From Zizania palustris (Eukaryota > Streptophyta > Magnoliopsida > Poales > Poaceae), in the NCBI GenBank assembly GCA_019279435.1, contig JAAALK010000084.1, forward strand, positions 12,604,916 to 12,668,915: a DNA stretch of 64,000 nucleotides, given 5' to 3'. Shown here piece by piece: positions 11,541 through 23,809 of the stretch. The translations under genes and the position numbers were made by a program. Within the stretch, counting starts at the first letter, position 1. The number at the start of each line of letters is the position of its first letter. A model generated the notes under the pieces. That model ran no database searches, was not told the origin of the DNA, and worked only from the letters and a program-made list of their open reading frames with translations.

Positions 11541-11836
11541 GGATTGGGCCGACCCGACCCCGCAGCTTCCTCAGCCCGGCAATCGCTCGCCGCCCGTGTA
11601 CCTGAGTCAAACTCAGTCAACAGACCAGTGTATCATCTGTCGCTCCTAGCCCATGTACCCGGATTGGGCCAGCCCGACTCCGCGGCTCCTCTGCTCGGCC
11701 GTCGCTCGCTGCCCGTGTACCTGAGTCACACGCGCCTCAGACACGGCAGGTCTTCATTTCTCTTCTTTTGACTTCCGTTGACAATCACTCATCACATCTG
11801 GAGTATCAAAACCATATTCTTCAACATGGTTTCTTA
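11541..11836 (-). repeat. 5' LTR of copia A, right part
   Basis: Resumes at the module GGATTGGGCCGACCCGACC and ends GGTTTCTTA, where the expected CA terminus has become TA by one transition. With 2879-4186 it gives an LTR of about 1.6 kb. The next bases, ACCGC, are the presumed target flank of A. Confidence 0.82.
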
Positions 11837-13189
11837 ACCGCAGGCCACCGAAGCCCCCTCCCCGTCGATGATCCGAGTCACCCAGCACTTCCCTCTCAAC
11901 ATTGGTCACCTCCCATCACTGTTGTCTTCCACCGATCCCTAAGGTGAATTCCCAGCGCTCCCTTGGTCTCACCGAAGTCCTTGTCACTGGTCGTTGGACC
12001 ACCATTCGCCAGTGACCATCCGTCCTGAGCCACCACCCGCCGCCCCAACATGGTTCCAATGTGGCACCCATGTGGCTGATGCGTCAGTGCCACCTCACTC
12101 ATTGCTGCCCGCATGACTGCCTCGTGGCCCCGCCTACGCGTGTACGCAATATCTCCTACTAACGCCATAAATCCTATTTTCCTTTAGAAAAATAATTTTG
12201 TATTGCATCATAATTAGTTTTATTTTCTGAAAATTAACAAAACCATGTTTAATTTTTAAAATTCATATCTAATTAATTAATCTGAACTCAAAATTTAACT
12301 ATTCAAATTGCATATTTTTTTCTAAAACTGAGCTATACCGATTAAAAATATGTTCACACACTGAATGTATGTGTATCTTTATTGTTTTAATTTATCATTG
12401 TTTGTGTTGTACTGTTGTTTAGTCTTTGAAGTGCCGGAAGAGCCGGTTTACATCGAGGAGTCACCAATATTCATCCTTATTCACCAAGGCAAGTTATTTA
12501 AGTCATCCATTTGATCATATCGAACCGATGTTTTAAAGCTATTATTCTTTGAAAAGTGCATTTTATTTTAGAATGTCATTAGGATTGAGATATGAACCTG
12601 CTTGTTTTGCCCATTGTTCATTAATTATCTGTTCCTTGTCTACATGGAGATTATTTAACTTGACCCTTATGAATCCTTATTATGATTTGTCTGGAATGCC
12701 TAGGATTGCTTAGCCCTAGTTAGAAATTAGTATCACATTTCATCATATTATTCAATACCACTTATATGTTAATGTTAGCTTATGATGATTACTAGTGGAA
12801 TAATAACAGGTTCATGACGTAATTTCCACTAAAATTTGATTAATGTGGGTTGTAAGTACAAGGTCTGTGATTATGCTAGTCGTACTCATGATACTTTAAG
12901 GACCGGTTCATAGGTTACTTTTGCGCTGTAACATCACACTCACCACAAGCCAACATGGTTAATTGTTTGACTAGAAGCCTAGAGGTCCTGTGTGGAACAT
13001 CGAGATGGCCAATAGCCTTGCACTGGTGTAAGTTTTTTCTATTTGGATGGGGAGCGTCGGGAATATATCGGGTATATGATTCATAGGGTGTGAAGTTTGG
13101 AGGACCTATATGGATGGTCATATCATAGCTCCTTTTCTAAGATATTGTGGTGGTATTTGAGGTGCATGGTGATATGTTATAGGGTTGTG

Positions 13190-13356
13190 TCTTGTTGGTA
13201 AATTTGTGCACCTCCGATCAAAGTAAAACTATTTAAATAGCCATGTGCATGGTTAAGGGTGGCAATACATGGTTACTTGTGATTAGTCCCATAATTACTT
13301 AATTCATTTACTTTTCTATTTAACCTGGTTAGGTAGGGTTAGAGTGGTTTGATTGG
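13190..13356. repeat. Left flank of copia C, duplicated at 21633-21799
   Basis: 167 bases from TCTTGTTGGTAAATTTG to the target site ATTGG occur, as far as I can compare by eye, identically at both places, each directly before a copy of the C LTR. Confidence 0.92.
13352..13356. repeat. Target-site duplication ATTGG, left of copia C
   Basis: ATTGG precedes the left LTR here, again precedes the second LTR (21795-21799), and follows the second LTR (23810-23814). Confidence 0.9.
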
Positions 13357-15365
13357 TGTAGGACCGAAAGTAGCGACCAGAGGGGGGGTGAATGGGCGCC
13401 TTAAAATTCTTTTGAATCAATGGCCTGTTCCCAATACCCAACGCACCTCAAAAATACTACGCAGCAGAAAATAAACAGAAGGCCTAAGTCTAAAGGTTTC
13501 TAACCTAGAAGCAACTGATGATAAACAGTGTAAAACTAAAGTGGTGCAACTAGGCAGATGAACAATTTGTAATAGGCCTAAACTTCTCAATGAAATGATC
13601 TAAGTATGTATAAAATGAAAAGAGAAGTTACTGTCCAAATTTGTCTCCTGTTCGGGACTTGGCGAAGCCCCCTTTGTACGTCGAGGTCTGCTTCGGAGGT
13701 TGGTGTCGGAGTCTGTCCGAAAAGCCGAAGGTCTCACTGTCTAGCCTAGTTCGAAGTGGTAAGAAGCGAAGTGAACTTCGGAGCGAAGTAATACAGTGCT
13801 GAAGTCTGGTTCGAAGTATGTACTTCGAAGACAAGGCTTCGAACACAGCTTCGAACCAAGAGCTTCGGAGCAAAGCAACAAAGTCGGAGCCTGCTTCGAA
13901 GTGAGCACTTCGAAGACAAGACTTCGAACACACTTTGAACCGAGAGCTTCGAAGCAGAACCTTCGAACACAAAACTTCGAACACAACACACAAGCAGACA
14001 ACCTTCGAACAAAGAAGCGAAGTCTGTCACGTGACAGAAGATCAAGTCCGAAGCCTACACTCTATCTTCGAACAAGGAAAGCTTCGGAAGAAGAAACGAA
14101 GGCTGACACGCCACAAAGAAATCCAAGCGAAGTCTATCAGAAAAAACAAACTTCGAATCCAACTTCGAAGCCTAATGAAGTGTGCACTTCGAACAGATAG
14201 ATTCGGAGTATGCTTGTTCAAAGTATGCGATGCTGTCCATACAGGAAGAACTTCGAAGCTAGCAACTCAGACACAAAACGAAGTTCGCAGATAGAGCGAA
14301 GCCGTTGAAAATGTTAGATCGAAGCCTGCCTCACGGAGCTGAGGGGGCTTCGAACAGAGAAGGTAGCTTCGCCAGAAACAGGCAGAAAAGGTTCTGGAAC
14401 CTGTCAGCTTCGATCAAAAAGCAGTGCAGGGAAGGTGAAAAGCTGCACAGACTATTGTAGCTACAGAAAAGTAGTACTACTTGCAACAGCAAGAACTAGT
14501 ACTCAGTTTGTGAAGAACAGAAGCAACAGAAGAAGCTTCTCCTCATGAAATACACACAGCAGCCCGTAGCCAGCGCAATAACTCCCCAAACCGAACAAAA
14601 TGCAACCAATAAATTCACCAGGGACCAAGGCTTAAATGCATCCAAGAGATTAGAGCCAAAATAACTCACGAACAGGGAGGAAACAGGTCCTGGCGGCGCA
14701 CACAGGAGAGAGGAACGGGAGACAAAGTGACCCAAAGGGTGGATTTGATTTCAGCACAAAAGGGTAGTCCAAACCCTAGGGATTGGGGTGCTATTTATAG
14801 GCAGCCCAACACTAGGAATATTCTACCAGCCCCTTAGGGTTTTTACAGACTCAAAAATAAAGAAAAAGACTCTACTGCCCTTAGGAATTTTTACAGACAC
14901 AACTGACTGACTATGGGCCTAGAGTTACAGATGACATATCCGGAAGCTAAGTTTTCGTAGCAACTACGGCTTCTCTTCTGGACAGTCGGATACATAATCA
15001 ATGGTTGTCAGTTTTACGCCGAAACTGACAAAGCCTCCACCAGCTTTGCACCAGGTACCCGGATTGGGCCGGCCCGACTCCGCAGCTCTCTCAGCCCGGC
15101 AATCGCTCACCGCCCGTGTACCTGAGTCAGTCCTGGTCAACAGCCCAGTGGGTCTTCTACTGCTTCTGGCCCATGCACCCGGATTGGGCCAGCCCGACTT
15201 CGCAGCCTCCTCTGCCCGACAGTCGCTCGCTGCCCGTGTACCTGAGTCACACGCGGCCCATGAAACAGCAGATCTCTTCTCTTCTTCAGTCCTCGTTGAC
15301 TATCGTTGACAATGACTCATCACTTCTAGAGCCATGAGGCCCACGCTATTCAGCATGGCTCCTCA
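13357..15365 (-). repeat. 3' LTR of copia C (left copy)
   Basis: 2009 bp, TGTAGGACCG...GGCTCCTCA. It contains a TATA box (14791-14800), a dense cluster of about 18 TTCGAA palindromes between 13740 and 14360, and near the right end two CCCGGATTGGGCC modules. The ORFs of 79-134 codons inside come from this repetitive sequence and are not genes. Confidence 0.9.
14791..14800 (-). promoter_or_regulatory. TATA box in left LTR of copia C
   Basis: CTATAAATAG on the minus strand; the same motif lies at 23235-23244 in the other LTR. Confidence 0.45.
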
Positions 15366-15380
15366 ATCTCCCCCTTGATG
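15366..15380 (-). other. Polypurine tract of copia C
   Basis: The minus strand CATCAAGGGGGAGAT abuts the 3' LTR, identical to that of element B. Confidence 0.82.
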
Positions 15381-16695
15381 AGTGCATTGTCAACACTCCT
15401 CAATTCTCAGCTCTTTAGCACCTGCGTACAAATGTGGAAACACGAAAAACAAAACACAAGAAAACGAAGAAGAAGAAAAAAAATAAGGTAAAAGTTTAAC
15501 CCTAATGACCAAAAGCCAAACAAAAGCAAGAAACGGTCATTATGGTTAACCAAAACGCTAGAGGTCAAAATGAGTGCGATTGCAGAACAACAAGGATATC
15601 AACAGAGTAAGAACTCCCCCTTAAACTTTGATCCCAAATTTTCTCCCCCTTGTTGACAAGTGAACTCATCAAGCACTCAAAAGAGACACAGACTCCCCCT
15701 GAAATGTAACTCCCCCTTAAAATATGCAGTGAATGCAACTGGGGTGTAGGTGGAGTGTAGAAAGCATGCTTCTCAGATATGATTGACTGCAAGTACAGTA
15801 TCTAACAGGTATAGCAAAAGAGATACTGTCTAAGACACATGGCATGATCAGTGCAAGAGATGATATCTAAAGAAAGTCATTTCGCACGCATTTGTCAAGT
15901 TTTGCAAATAAAAGCATCACCACATTTTCTAGTAAACAAGCAAGGTAAAACATGAGATGCAGAAGCTAACTGATATCTACCAAGATAAGCATTGTTCAAA
16001 ACAAAATGCTTTAGCAAGCTTGTTATCCTTTTAAAGTTCAGGCTTTTTCATTTTCCTTTGTCATTTGTGCCAAGGGTTATTTGCATGTCAAACCTTATGC
16101 TAACCGACCAAGTCAAGCCTAGGCCAGAACTGGACCATCAGAAGCTTAAGACATTGGTCTTGGCATACACGACACTGTCCTAGTTCATACCAAAGTGCTA
16201 TGGTAAGCAATCCAGAACAATATAATGCGACAAAGCAAACCCACTTGGATCTTTTCAATTTAAGCATAAAAAGGAATGGAATTTTCATTCATTTTTGATT
16301 TTTATCATTTTTTATAGCACATTTTCCATGTTAAAGCATAAAGATGTCCAAGTTGCATATCTGCATCTATGTGATGAACTGGCTACAAGGCATGTAACAG
16401 ATAGCAAAAGCACTCAGCCTACACATGCTAGTTACCAGAAGCAATGGTGATCATTTTTCAAGTTGAAAGCGTAAAAACCATGCATATGACAGATATCAGA
16501 CATATCAAGCGAACTGAAACAAAGCATGATCATTGACAAGTAATCAAAAGCATGTACCCGCTAGAATAAGTAAAGCAGTTAATCATATAAGAGAAGCATC
16601 TTTAACGTGTGATACGTGAATATGCAAGATATGAACACACACAAAAAAGACTCAAGAAAATGAGTAAAGAAGAAAGAAAACTGACGCAAAATATC
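15381..16695 (-). other. 3' non-coding region of copia C
   Basis: About 1.3 kb between pol and the polypurine tract, homologous to the same region of B. No long ORF is present, hence no envelope-like gene. Four further AGGGGGAG-type tracts lie between about 15610 and 15720. Confidence 0.7.
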
Positions 16696-19600
16696 CTAGA
16701 AAGGATACACAACACCCAAATCCCCTCGTAAACGCTCAAATGTAGACTGATCTAGGGGTTTGGTAAAAATGTCAGCCAACTGATGATGGGTATCAACATG
16801 AACAAGGTCAATGACACCTTTCTCATATTGATCCCGCAAGAAGTGAAAGCGCACATCAATATGTTTGGTTTTTGAATGGAGACACGGGTTTTTCCCTACA
16901 CTAATAGCACTCGTGCTGTCGCAAAACAATGGAACCCTGGTAGGAAAGAGCAACCCAAAGTCTCGAAGAGTGGAAATCATCCAAACCATCTGTGAGCAGC
17001 AGCTAGCAGCAGCTACGTACTCAGCCTCTGTGGTCGAAAGAGCAACTCCAGATTGCTTTCGAGAAGACCAAGATACAAGGGAAGAACCAAGAAACTGGCA
17101 AGTACCGGAAGTCGACTTGCGATCCAACCGGCACCCACCAAAGTCGGCGTCCGAAAAGCCAGATAAATCAAGAGATGATGATGCTGAATAATAAAGACCA
17201 AGATCAGGCGCATAGGTGAGATACCTGAAAATGCGCTTGACAGCCTGCCGGTGAGACGCGTGTGGTGAAGACTGAAAACGCGCGCAAAGTCCCACGGCGA
17301 ACTGTATGTCCGGTCTTGTTGCCGTCAAGTACAACAGCGAACCGATCATCCCTCGAAATTCTCTCTCATTGACCTTGACACCGCCCTCGTCCTTGTCCAG
17401 ACCCCCAGAAGTGCCCATCGGGGTCATCTGCGGCTTCAATTCACCACCAAAGTCAAATTTCTTCAGCATATCACGAGTGTACTTACCTTGGTGGATGAAG
17501 GTGCCGTCCTTGGTCTGCTTGATCTGGAGCCCTAAGAAATACTTAAGCTCACCCATGAGGCTCATCTCAAACTCACTGTGCATCTACTCAGAAAACTTGG
17601 ACACAAGAGAATCAGCAGTACCGCCAAAGATAATATCGTCCACATAAATCTGAGCGACTAAGAAATCTGATGCATCCCTGAGCAAGAAAAGAGTTTTGTC
17701 CACAGAACCCATCACAAAGCCCTTCCTCAACAAAAATTGCTTTAATCGGTCATACCAAGCCCTGAGGGCTTGCTTCAACCCGTATAAAGCTTTGTGCAAT
17801 TTAAAAACATGCCGAGGAAACTTAGGGTTCTCAAAACCAGGGGGTTGCCTAACATAAACCTCCTCTTCTATGTACCCGTTCAGAAAAGCACTCTTAACGT
17901 CCATTTGAAAAAGCTTAAAGCCCTTCGAAACGGCAAAAGCTAGAAGAATACGAATGGACTCAAGACAGGCAACAGGAGCGAAGGTTTCTTCAAAATCAAT
18001 ACCTTCCTTCTGGCAATAACCCTGGGCAACTAGTCGAGCCTTGTTGCGCACCACAACCCCATCTTCACCTTGTTTGTTCTTGAATACCCACTTGGTGCCT
18101 ATGGGGTTGCATTCTGGTGGCGGCTCAACTAGTGTCCAAACCCGATTGCGGACAAAATTCTCAAGCTCTTCTTGCATAGCATTAATCCAATTTGAATCAG
18201 AAAGAGCATGAGAAACGTCTCTGGGCTCAAAAGATGCAACAAACGCAGATTCAGCAAACACAGCGAGAGAGGCAGAAGAACGCAAAGTCCTCTCAGTCAA
18301 ATCACCAATGATGAGCTCTGAGGGGTGGTCACGCTGAACTGCTCGGGTTCCCTGATGATCTGAAGTCACCTCACCGGAGTCAGCAGCTGGCACCTCTGGA
18401 CTCGACTGAGGGGGCTCGATCGAAGTGGAAGAAGTGATCAGAGGTCCGCCCTCATCATCAGTCGAAGTCATAGAAGGTGTGGGCTCTGCGGGGGATGCAG
18501 AAGGCCTGCCCTCAACAGCAGCTGGAGTATCCTCATCTTCCTCGAAGATGGACTCTCCGAGCTCATCATCACCAGAAAGCTCAAAAGAAGGAGTCAAAGA
18601 CGGCAAGGACTCATCAAAAGAAACCTCACAAGTCTCGACAAGCAACTGGGATTTGAGGTTCCAAACACGGAAGCCTCGAGAATGCAATGCATATCCAAGA
18701 AAAACACCATCCCAGCAACGAGACTCAAACTTGTCCAAATGCCCTCCCTTCTTGAGCACAAAGCACTTGCAGCCAAATGCTCGCAAGTGGCTCACCTTGG
18801 GCTGTCTGCCAAACCGCAACTCATATGATGTCTTACCAATGTAAGCTCGAAGAAAAATGCGGTTGGCCAGATAGCAAGCCGTGTTCATGGCTTCAGCCCA
18901 AAAACGCCTAGGAGTCCTGTGCTCATCGAGCATCGTCCTGGCCATCTCAACTAGCGTGCGGTTCTTTCGTTCCACAACGCCGTTCTGTGGGGGAGTGTAA
19001 GGAGAAGAAAACTGATGGTCCAGACCCTGATCACCACAGAAGCTGACGAACTGAGAGTTCTTGAACTCAGAGCCGTTGTCGGAGCGAATTGCTCGCATCC
19101 GACCATTGTTCTCATTCTTCAGCTTCAAAATCAGGTCATGGACAAATTGAAAGGTTTCATCCTTAGACTCCAAAAAGAAAACCCACGAGAAACGAGAAAA
19201 GTCGTCAACAATCACAAGTGCATACCACTTCCCACCGACTGAGCGTACCCGAGCTGGACCTACAGTGTCCAAATGTAAAAGCTCGCCTGGATACGAAGTC
19301 ATCACCTGAGTCACAGGTGAGTGAGAAGCGGCAACCATTTTCCCATGACGACAGGGATGACAAACTAGATCTTTCTCCATCTTAAGCTTGGGCAATCCTC
19401 GGATGAGGTCCATAGAGCTTAACCTGACTAGCAGATCAAAACTCAAATGACCTAACCTCCTATGCCACTTCCAGAGCTCGGAAGAAGATCCAGCAATCAA
19501 ACAGCGAGAAGGGCCAAAAGAACTAGAGAAGTCAATTCGAAAAACTTTACCGAAGGGTAAAATCTGACAAACCAAAGACCCTCTAGAATCAACCACAGAA

Positions 19601-19893
19601 GAATTGCCCTTCTTAAAACGCACTTCCAAACCATCCTCAAGAAGTTGCGATACAGAGATTAAATTAAAGTTCAAATTTTTAACTAAAGCAACATTCTTTA
19701 AAGAGAAATGATCTGAAATGCTAATTGAGCCTATGCCACTTACTTTCCCTTGACCGCTGTTCCCGAAAGTGATGTACTCTTTGGAGCTCGGGGGAGTGAG
19801 ACTGGAGAACCATCTGCGATGTCCCGTCATGTGGCGAGAGCATCCTGAGTCCATGATCCAAACATCCTCCAGTCCCCGGTCCTGCACAATCAA
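16696..19893 (-). pseudogene. pol of copia C (protease, integrase, RT, RNase H) with one in-frame stop
   Basis: Reverse-transcription polyprotein of about 1065 codons. Domains in order: aspartic protease (VWIMDSGCSRHMTG, catalytic DSG), GAG-pre-integrase (WHRRLGHLS), integrase core (LDTVGPARV, IRSDNGSEF, PPQNGVVERKNRTL), RT (FQMDVKSAFLNG, then the YVDDIIFG active site) and RNase H (DADFGG, TEAEYVAA, KHIDVRFHFLRD). A single TAG at 17584-17586, after SKFSE, splits the frame into 769 and 295 codons just after the YVDD motif; everything else reads through. Pol is in a different frame from gag and begins at its stop codon. The family is Ty1/copia, SIRE/Maximus lineage by PPT, LTR and gag type. Confidence 0.88.
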
Positions 19894-21632
19894 TGTCTGT
19901 AAGTGGGAGCAAATGGTCCGGCACCCGGTTTAGCAAAAGAGCTAAACCAGTGTCGAGCCATCTGCTCAAAAGATGGAAAGCGAAAACCATCAAAAGAGTT
20001 TGGACCAAAACGCGGCTCAAAGCGCGGTCCACGGTTTTGCCTAATCCCCCGGCCACGAGGTCCAGAACCGTAGCCAACTCGGTCTGGAACTCTGCCGGAA
20101 CGAACACCACCACCTGGAGCACGGGCACGAAAACCGTCTCCTCTACCACCACCTACACGACGCGGCCTGGCCTCCAGCCTCTCCCCGCGCCGAGGAACAC
20201 GCAGTCTACCACCCTGCTGGTAGAACTGCTCCTGATCACTACGAGCCCTCTCTGCTCTCTCAACCCGCTTCCTCCTGAAGCAAAACTCCGCAAGATGCCC
20301 GTCTCTCTGACAATACTCACAATGATAGGTAGGCTTCTTGGGATGTGGTTGAGGCTTGGGATTCTTGTGCTTGGTAGTGTTTGGTGTGGTCTTCTTGGGC
20401 TGAGAGGGTCCAGGAAGAGAGTCAAGAGAAGTGTGGAGGTGTTTGGGCTTAGGAACCCAGACAGGTTTCTTGGGTGGAGCTTTAGGTGGCTCATGAATCA
20501 CTCCATCCTTGGGCTGACAGGCCTGGGAGGACTCAGTGGAGTGAGTCTTGGGATATCTCTGTTCTGGAGTCATTTTACTCCACTCCACTGCCCGGCTGAT
20601 GGCACTCTCAAAGTCAGCCTTGGTGTAGGTGTAACCTACCCCAAACCCATCCTGCCTCTTGAACTGCTGGATCATCATGCCAAGCTGTGGCTCTCTGGCA
20701 CTGATCCAACTCAGGATAGATCGGAGGTAAAAGTTCTCATTCTGAGAATCAGCTATCTCCTCTCTCAAAGAAGCTAGAACCTCCACCTGAGACAAGCAGG
20801 TCTCACACTCACTCTCTACTTGGACAGACTTTTCGGCTTTTAGCTTAATCAACTCCATTCTAAGAGACAGGTAGTTCTCACAGACAGTGGGTGGAACTGA
20901 CAATGTCTCAAGCTCTAGCCTAGTCTAGGCAAGCTCAGCTCTCAACCTCTCTAAATCACCCAAATGCTCATTGCCCTTGGATTTCAGCTCAGCTAAGGCA
21001 GCTAGATGAGATGGGCAATCAACACAGGGAGCAACGACAGTGGCTTGAGCATCTTTCAGCTCCAGCTGAGCGCTTTCAAGCTCAGTGGCCAAAGCGTCCC
21101 TCTCATCAACCCTTTCTGTGTACCTGGACTTCAGAGTCGACAGGTCACACAGAAGCACCTCACACTTCGGGCACTCACTGCTATCACCCAAGCAAGGGGA
21201 AGAAGATAGACTTTCTATTCTACCGTTGGCTATGGCAAGTTCACTTTCTAACTCGTCTATCCTTTTCTTGGCCCCCCTAAGCAGTTTCTCCCGATACTTC
21301 AACTCCTGACGATTGCTCTCAAGTAAATCGACAATTTCGCGCTCATAAGATGATACCTTGCTATCGTCGTCGTCGGAGTCATCGGAGGAGCTTTTTTCTT
21401 CTCTATCCCCAAGAGCCATGGAGCAGAAGCTCTTGCGGGATCTTCGGCGCTGGTGTGAGCGACTCTTCGGCTTGTCTCCAAAGGCCATGAAGCAGAGGCC
21501 CGCCGGATCATCCTTGTCTTTCCCCTTCTTGATGGAGATCTCCTCATCGCTTGAGCTCGATGAAGAGGAAGAAGACGTGGATCTCTTGGAGTAGCTTTCT
21601 CCATCTCGGCGAAGAAGGCCTTCTCCATCGCT
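19890..21632 (-). pseudogene. gag of copia C, 5' truncated
   Basis: Homologous to the C-terminal two thirds of the B gag: Ser-rich acidic segment (about 21400-21600), coiled coil (LESELAIANGRIESLSS), a region ending PFAPTYRH, and an Arg/Gly-rich tail (GGGRGDGFRARAPGGG). The UBN2 domain, zinc knuckle and start codon are missing because sequence switches to duplicated flank at 21633. One TAG near 20924 interrupts the frame where B has a CAG codon. The 294-codon plus-strand ORF opposite (19893-20777) is a shadow. Confidence 0.82.
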
Positions 21633-21799
21633 TCTTGTTGGTAAATTTGTGCACCTCCGATCAAAGTAAAACTATTTAAATAGCCATGTGCATGGTTAAG
21701 GGTGGCAATACATGGTTACTTGTGATTAGTCCCATAATTACTTAATTCATTTACTTTTCTATTTAACCTGGTTAGGTAGGGTTAGAGTGGTTTGATTGG
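21633..21799. repeat. Second copy of the left flank of copia C
   Basis: Identical to 13190-13356. It is joined on its left to gag sequence with a short overlap at the junction (TCTTGTT fits both the flank and the expected gag sequence). Confidence 0.92.
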
Positions 21800-23809
21800 T
21801 GTAGGACCGAAAGTAGCGACCAGAGGGGGGGTGAATGGGCGCCTTAAAAATTCTTTTGAATCAATGGCCTGTTCCCAATACCCAACGCACCTCAAAAATA
21901 CTACGCAGCAGAAAATAAACAGAAGGCCTAAGTCTAAAGGTTTCTAACCTAGAAGCAACTGATGATAAACAGTGTAAAACTAAAGTGGTGCAACTAGGCA
22001 GATGAACAATTTGTAATAGGCCTAAACTTCTCAATGAAATGATCTAAGTATGTATAAAATGAAAAGAGAAGTTACTGTCCAAATTTGTCTCCTGTTCGGG
22101 ACTTGGCGAAGCCCCCTTTGTACGTCGAGGTCTGCTTCGGAGGTTGGTGTCGGAGTCTGTCCGAAAAGCCGAAGGTCTCACTGTCTAGCCTAGTTCGAAG
22201 TGGTAAGAAGCGAAGTGAACTTCGGAGCGAAGTAATACAGTGCCGAAGTCTGGTTCGAAGTATGTACTTCGAAGACAAGGCTTCGAACACAGCTTCGAAC
22301 CAAGAGCTTCGGAGCAAAGCAACAAAGTCGGAGCCTGCTTCGAAGTGAGCACTTCGAAGACAAGACTTCGAACACACTTTGAACCGAGAGCTTCGAAGCA
22401 GAACCTTCGAACACAAAACTTCGAACACAACACACAAGCAGACAACCTTCGAACAAAGAAGCGAAGTCTGTCACATGACAGAAGATCAAGTCCGAAGCCT
22501 ACACTCTATCTTCGAACAAGGAAAGCTTCGGAAGAAGAAACGAAGGCTGACACGCCACAAAGAAATCCAAGCGAAGTCTATCAGAAAAGACAAACTTCGA
22601 ATCCAACTTCGAAGCCTAATGAAGTGTGCACTTCGAATAGATAGATTCGGAGTATGCTTGTTCAAAGTATGCGATGCTGTCCATACAGGAAGAACTTCGA
22701 AGCTAGCAACTCAGACACAAAACGAAGTTCGCAGATAGAGCGAAGCCGTTGAAAATGTTAGATCGAAGCCTGCCTCACGGAGCTGAGGGGGCTTCGAACA
22801 GAGAAGGTAGCTTCGCCAGAAACAGGCAGAAAAGGTTCTGGAACCTGTCAGCTTCGATCAAAAAGCAGTGCAGGGAAGGTGAAAAGCTGCACAGACTACT
22901 GTAGCTACAGAAAAGTAGTACTACTTGCAACAGCAAGAACTAGTACTCAGTTTGTGAAGAACAGAAGCAACAGAAGAAGCTTCTCCTCATGAAATACACA
23001 CAGCAGCCCGTAGCCAGCGCAATAACTCCCCAAACCGAACAAAATGCAACCAATAAATTCACCAGGGACCAAGGCTTAAATGCATCCAAGAGATTAGAGC
23101 CAAAATAACTCACGAACAGGGAGGAAACAGGTCCTAGCGGCGCACACAGGAGAGAGGAACGGGAGACAAAGTGACCCAAAGGGTGGATTTGATTTCAGCA
23201 CAAAAGGGTAGTCCAAACCCTAGGGATTGGGGTGCTATTTATAGGCAGCCCAACACTAGGAATATTCTACCAGCCCCTTAGGGTTTTTACAGACTCAAAA
23301 ATAAAGAAAAAGACTCTACTGCCCTTAGGAATTTTTACAGACACAACTGACTGACTGTGGGCCTAGAGTTACAGATGACATATCCGGAAGCTAAGTTTTC
23401 GTAGCAACTACGGCTTCTCTTCTGGACAGTCGGATACATAATCAATGGTTGTCAGTTTTACGCCGAAACTGACAAAGCCTCCACCAGCTTTGCACTAGGT
23501 ACCCGGATTGGGCCGGCCCGACTCCGCAGCTCTCTCAGCCCGGCAATCGCTCACCGCCCGTGTACCTGAGTCAGTCCTGGTCAACAGCCCAGTGGGTCTT
23601 CTACTGCTTCTGGCCCATGCACCCGGATTGGGCCAGCCCGACTTCGCAGCCTCCTCTGCCCGACAGTCGCTCGCTGCCCGTGTACCTGAGTCACACGCGG
23701 CCCATGAAACAGCAGATCTCTTCTCTTCTTCAGTCCTCGTTGACTATCGTTGACAATGACTCATCACTTCTAGAGCCATGAGGCCCACGCTATTCAGCAT
23801 GGCTCCTCA
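21800..23809 (-). repeat. Second C-family LTR, flanked like a solo LTR
   Basis: 2010 bp, TGTAGGACCG...GGCTCCTCA, about 99.5% like the left LTR. ATTGG stands on both sides (21795-21799 and 23810-23814), and no primer site or gag lies beside it. On its own this is the structure of a solo LTR with intact target duplication. Confidence 0.9.

Larger units (their letters stand above)
11837..13356 (+). other. Non-coding flank, probably an old Ty3/gypsy LTR remnant
   Basis: No credible coding frame. A GC-rich start (11837-12175) gives way to AT-rich sequence. Phrases such as GAAGTGCCGGAAGAGCCGG (about 12428) and, after element C, CTTGCTAAGTACTCAAAATA (about 24001) resemble the R/U5 region of chromovirus LTRs on the plus strand. 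Ends are not defined. Element A inserted at its left side and element C at 13356. Confidence 0.35.
13357..21632 (-). mobile_element. Copia element C: SIRE/Maximus-type, pol complete but gag truncated
   Basis: On the minus strand: truncated gag (up to 21632), pol, a long 3' non-coding region, polypurine tract and a 2009-bp 3' LTR. The gag breaks off where a copy of the left flank begins, so primer site, gag start and the directly attached 5' LTR are missing. A second LTR stands 167 bases further right. The two LTRs differ at only about ten positions, mostly transitions, so the element is young. Confidence 0.85.

Noticed and set aside
13740..14200. TTCGAA array as heat-shock elements
   Set aside because: Heat-shock elements need GAA and TTC units separated by two bases; here TTC and GAA are directly joined, so the spacing is wrong.
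13628..14294. Overlapping ORFs of 60-134 codons in the C LTR, repeated at 22072-22738
   Set aside because: They lie in the repeat-rich LTR in several frames on both strands, and translate the TTCGAA repeats (SKxCLRS, FEP-type). Not genes.
19893..20777. 294-codon plus-strand ORF
   Set aside because: It is exactly antisense to the conserved copia gag and arises from its codon pattern; no domain or start context supports it.
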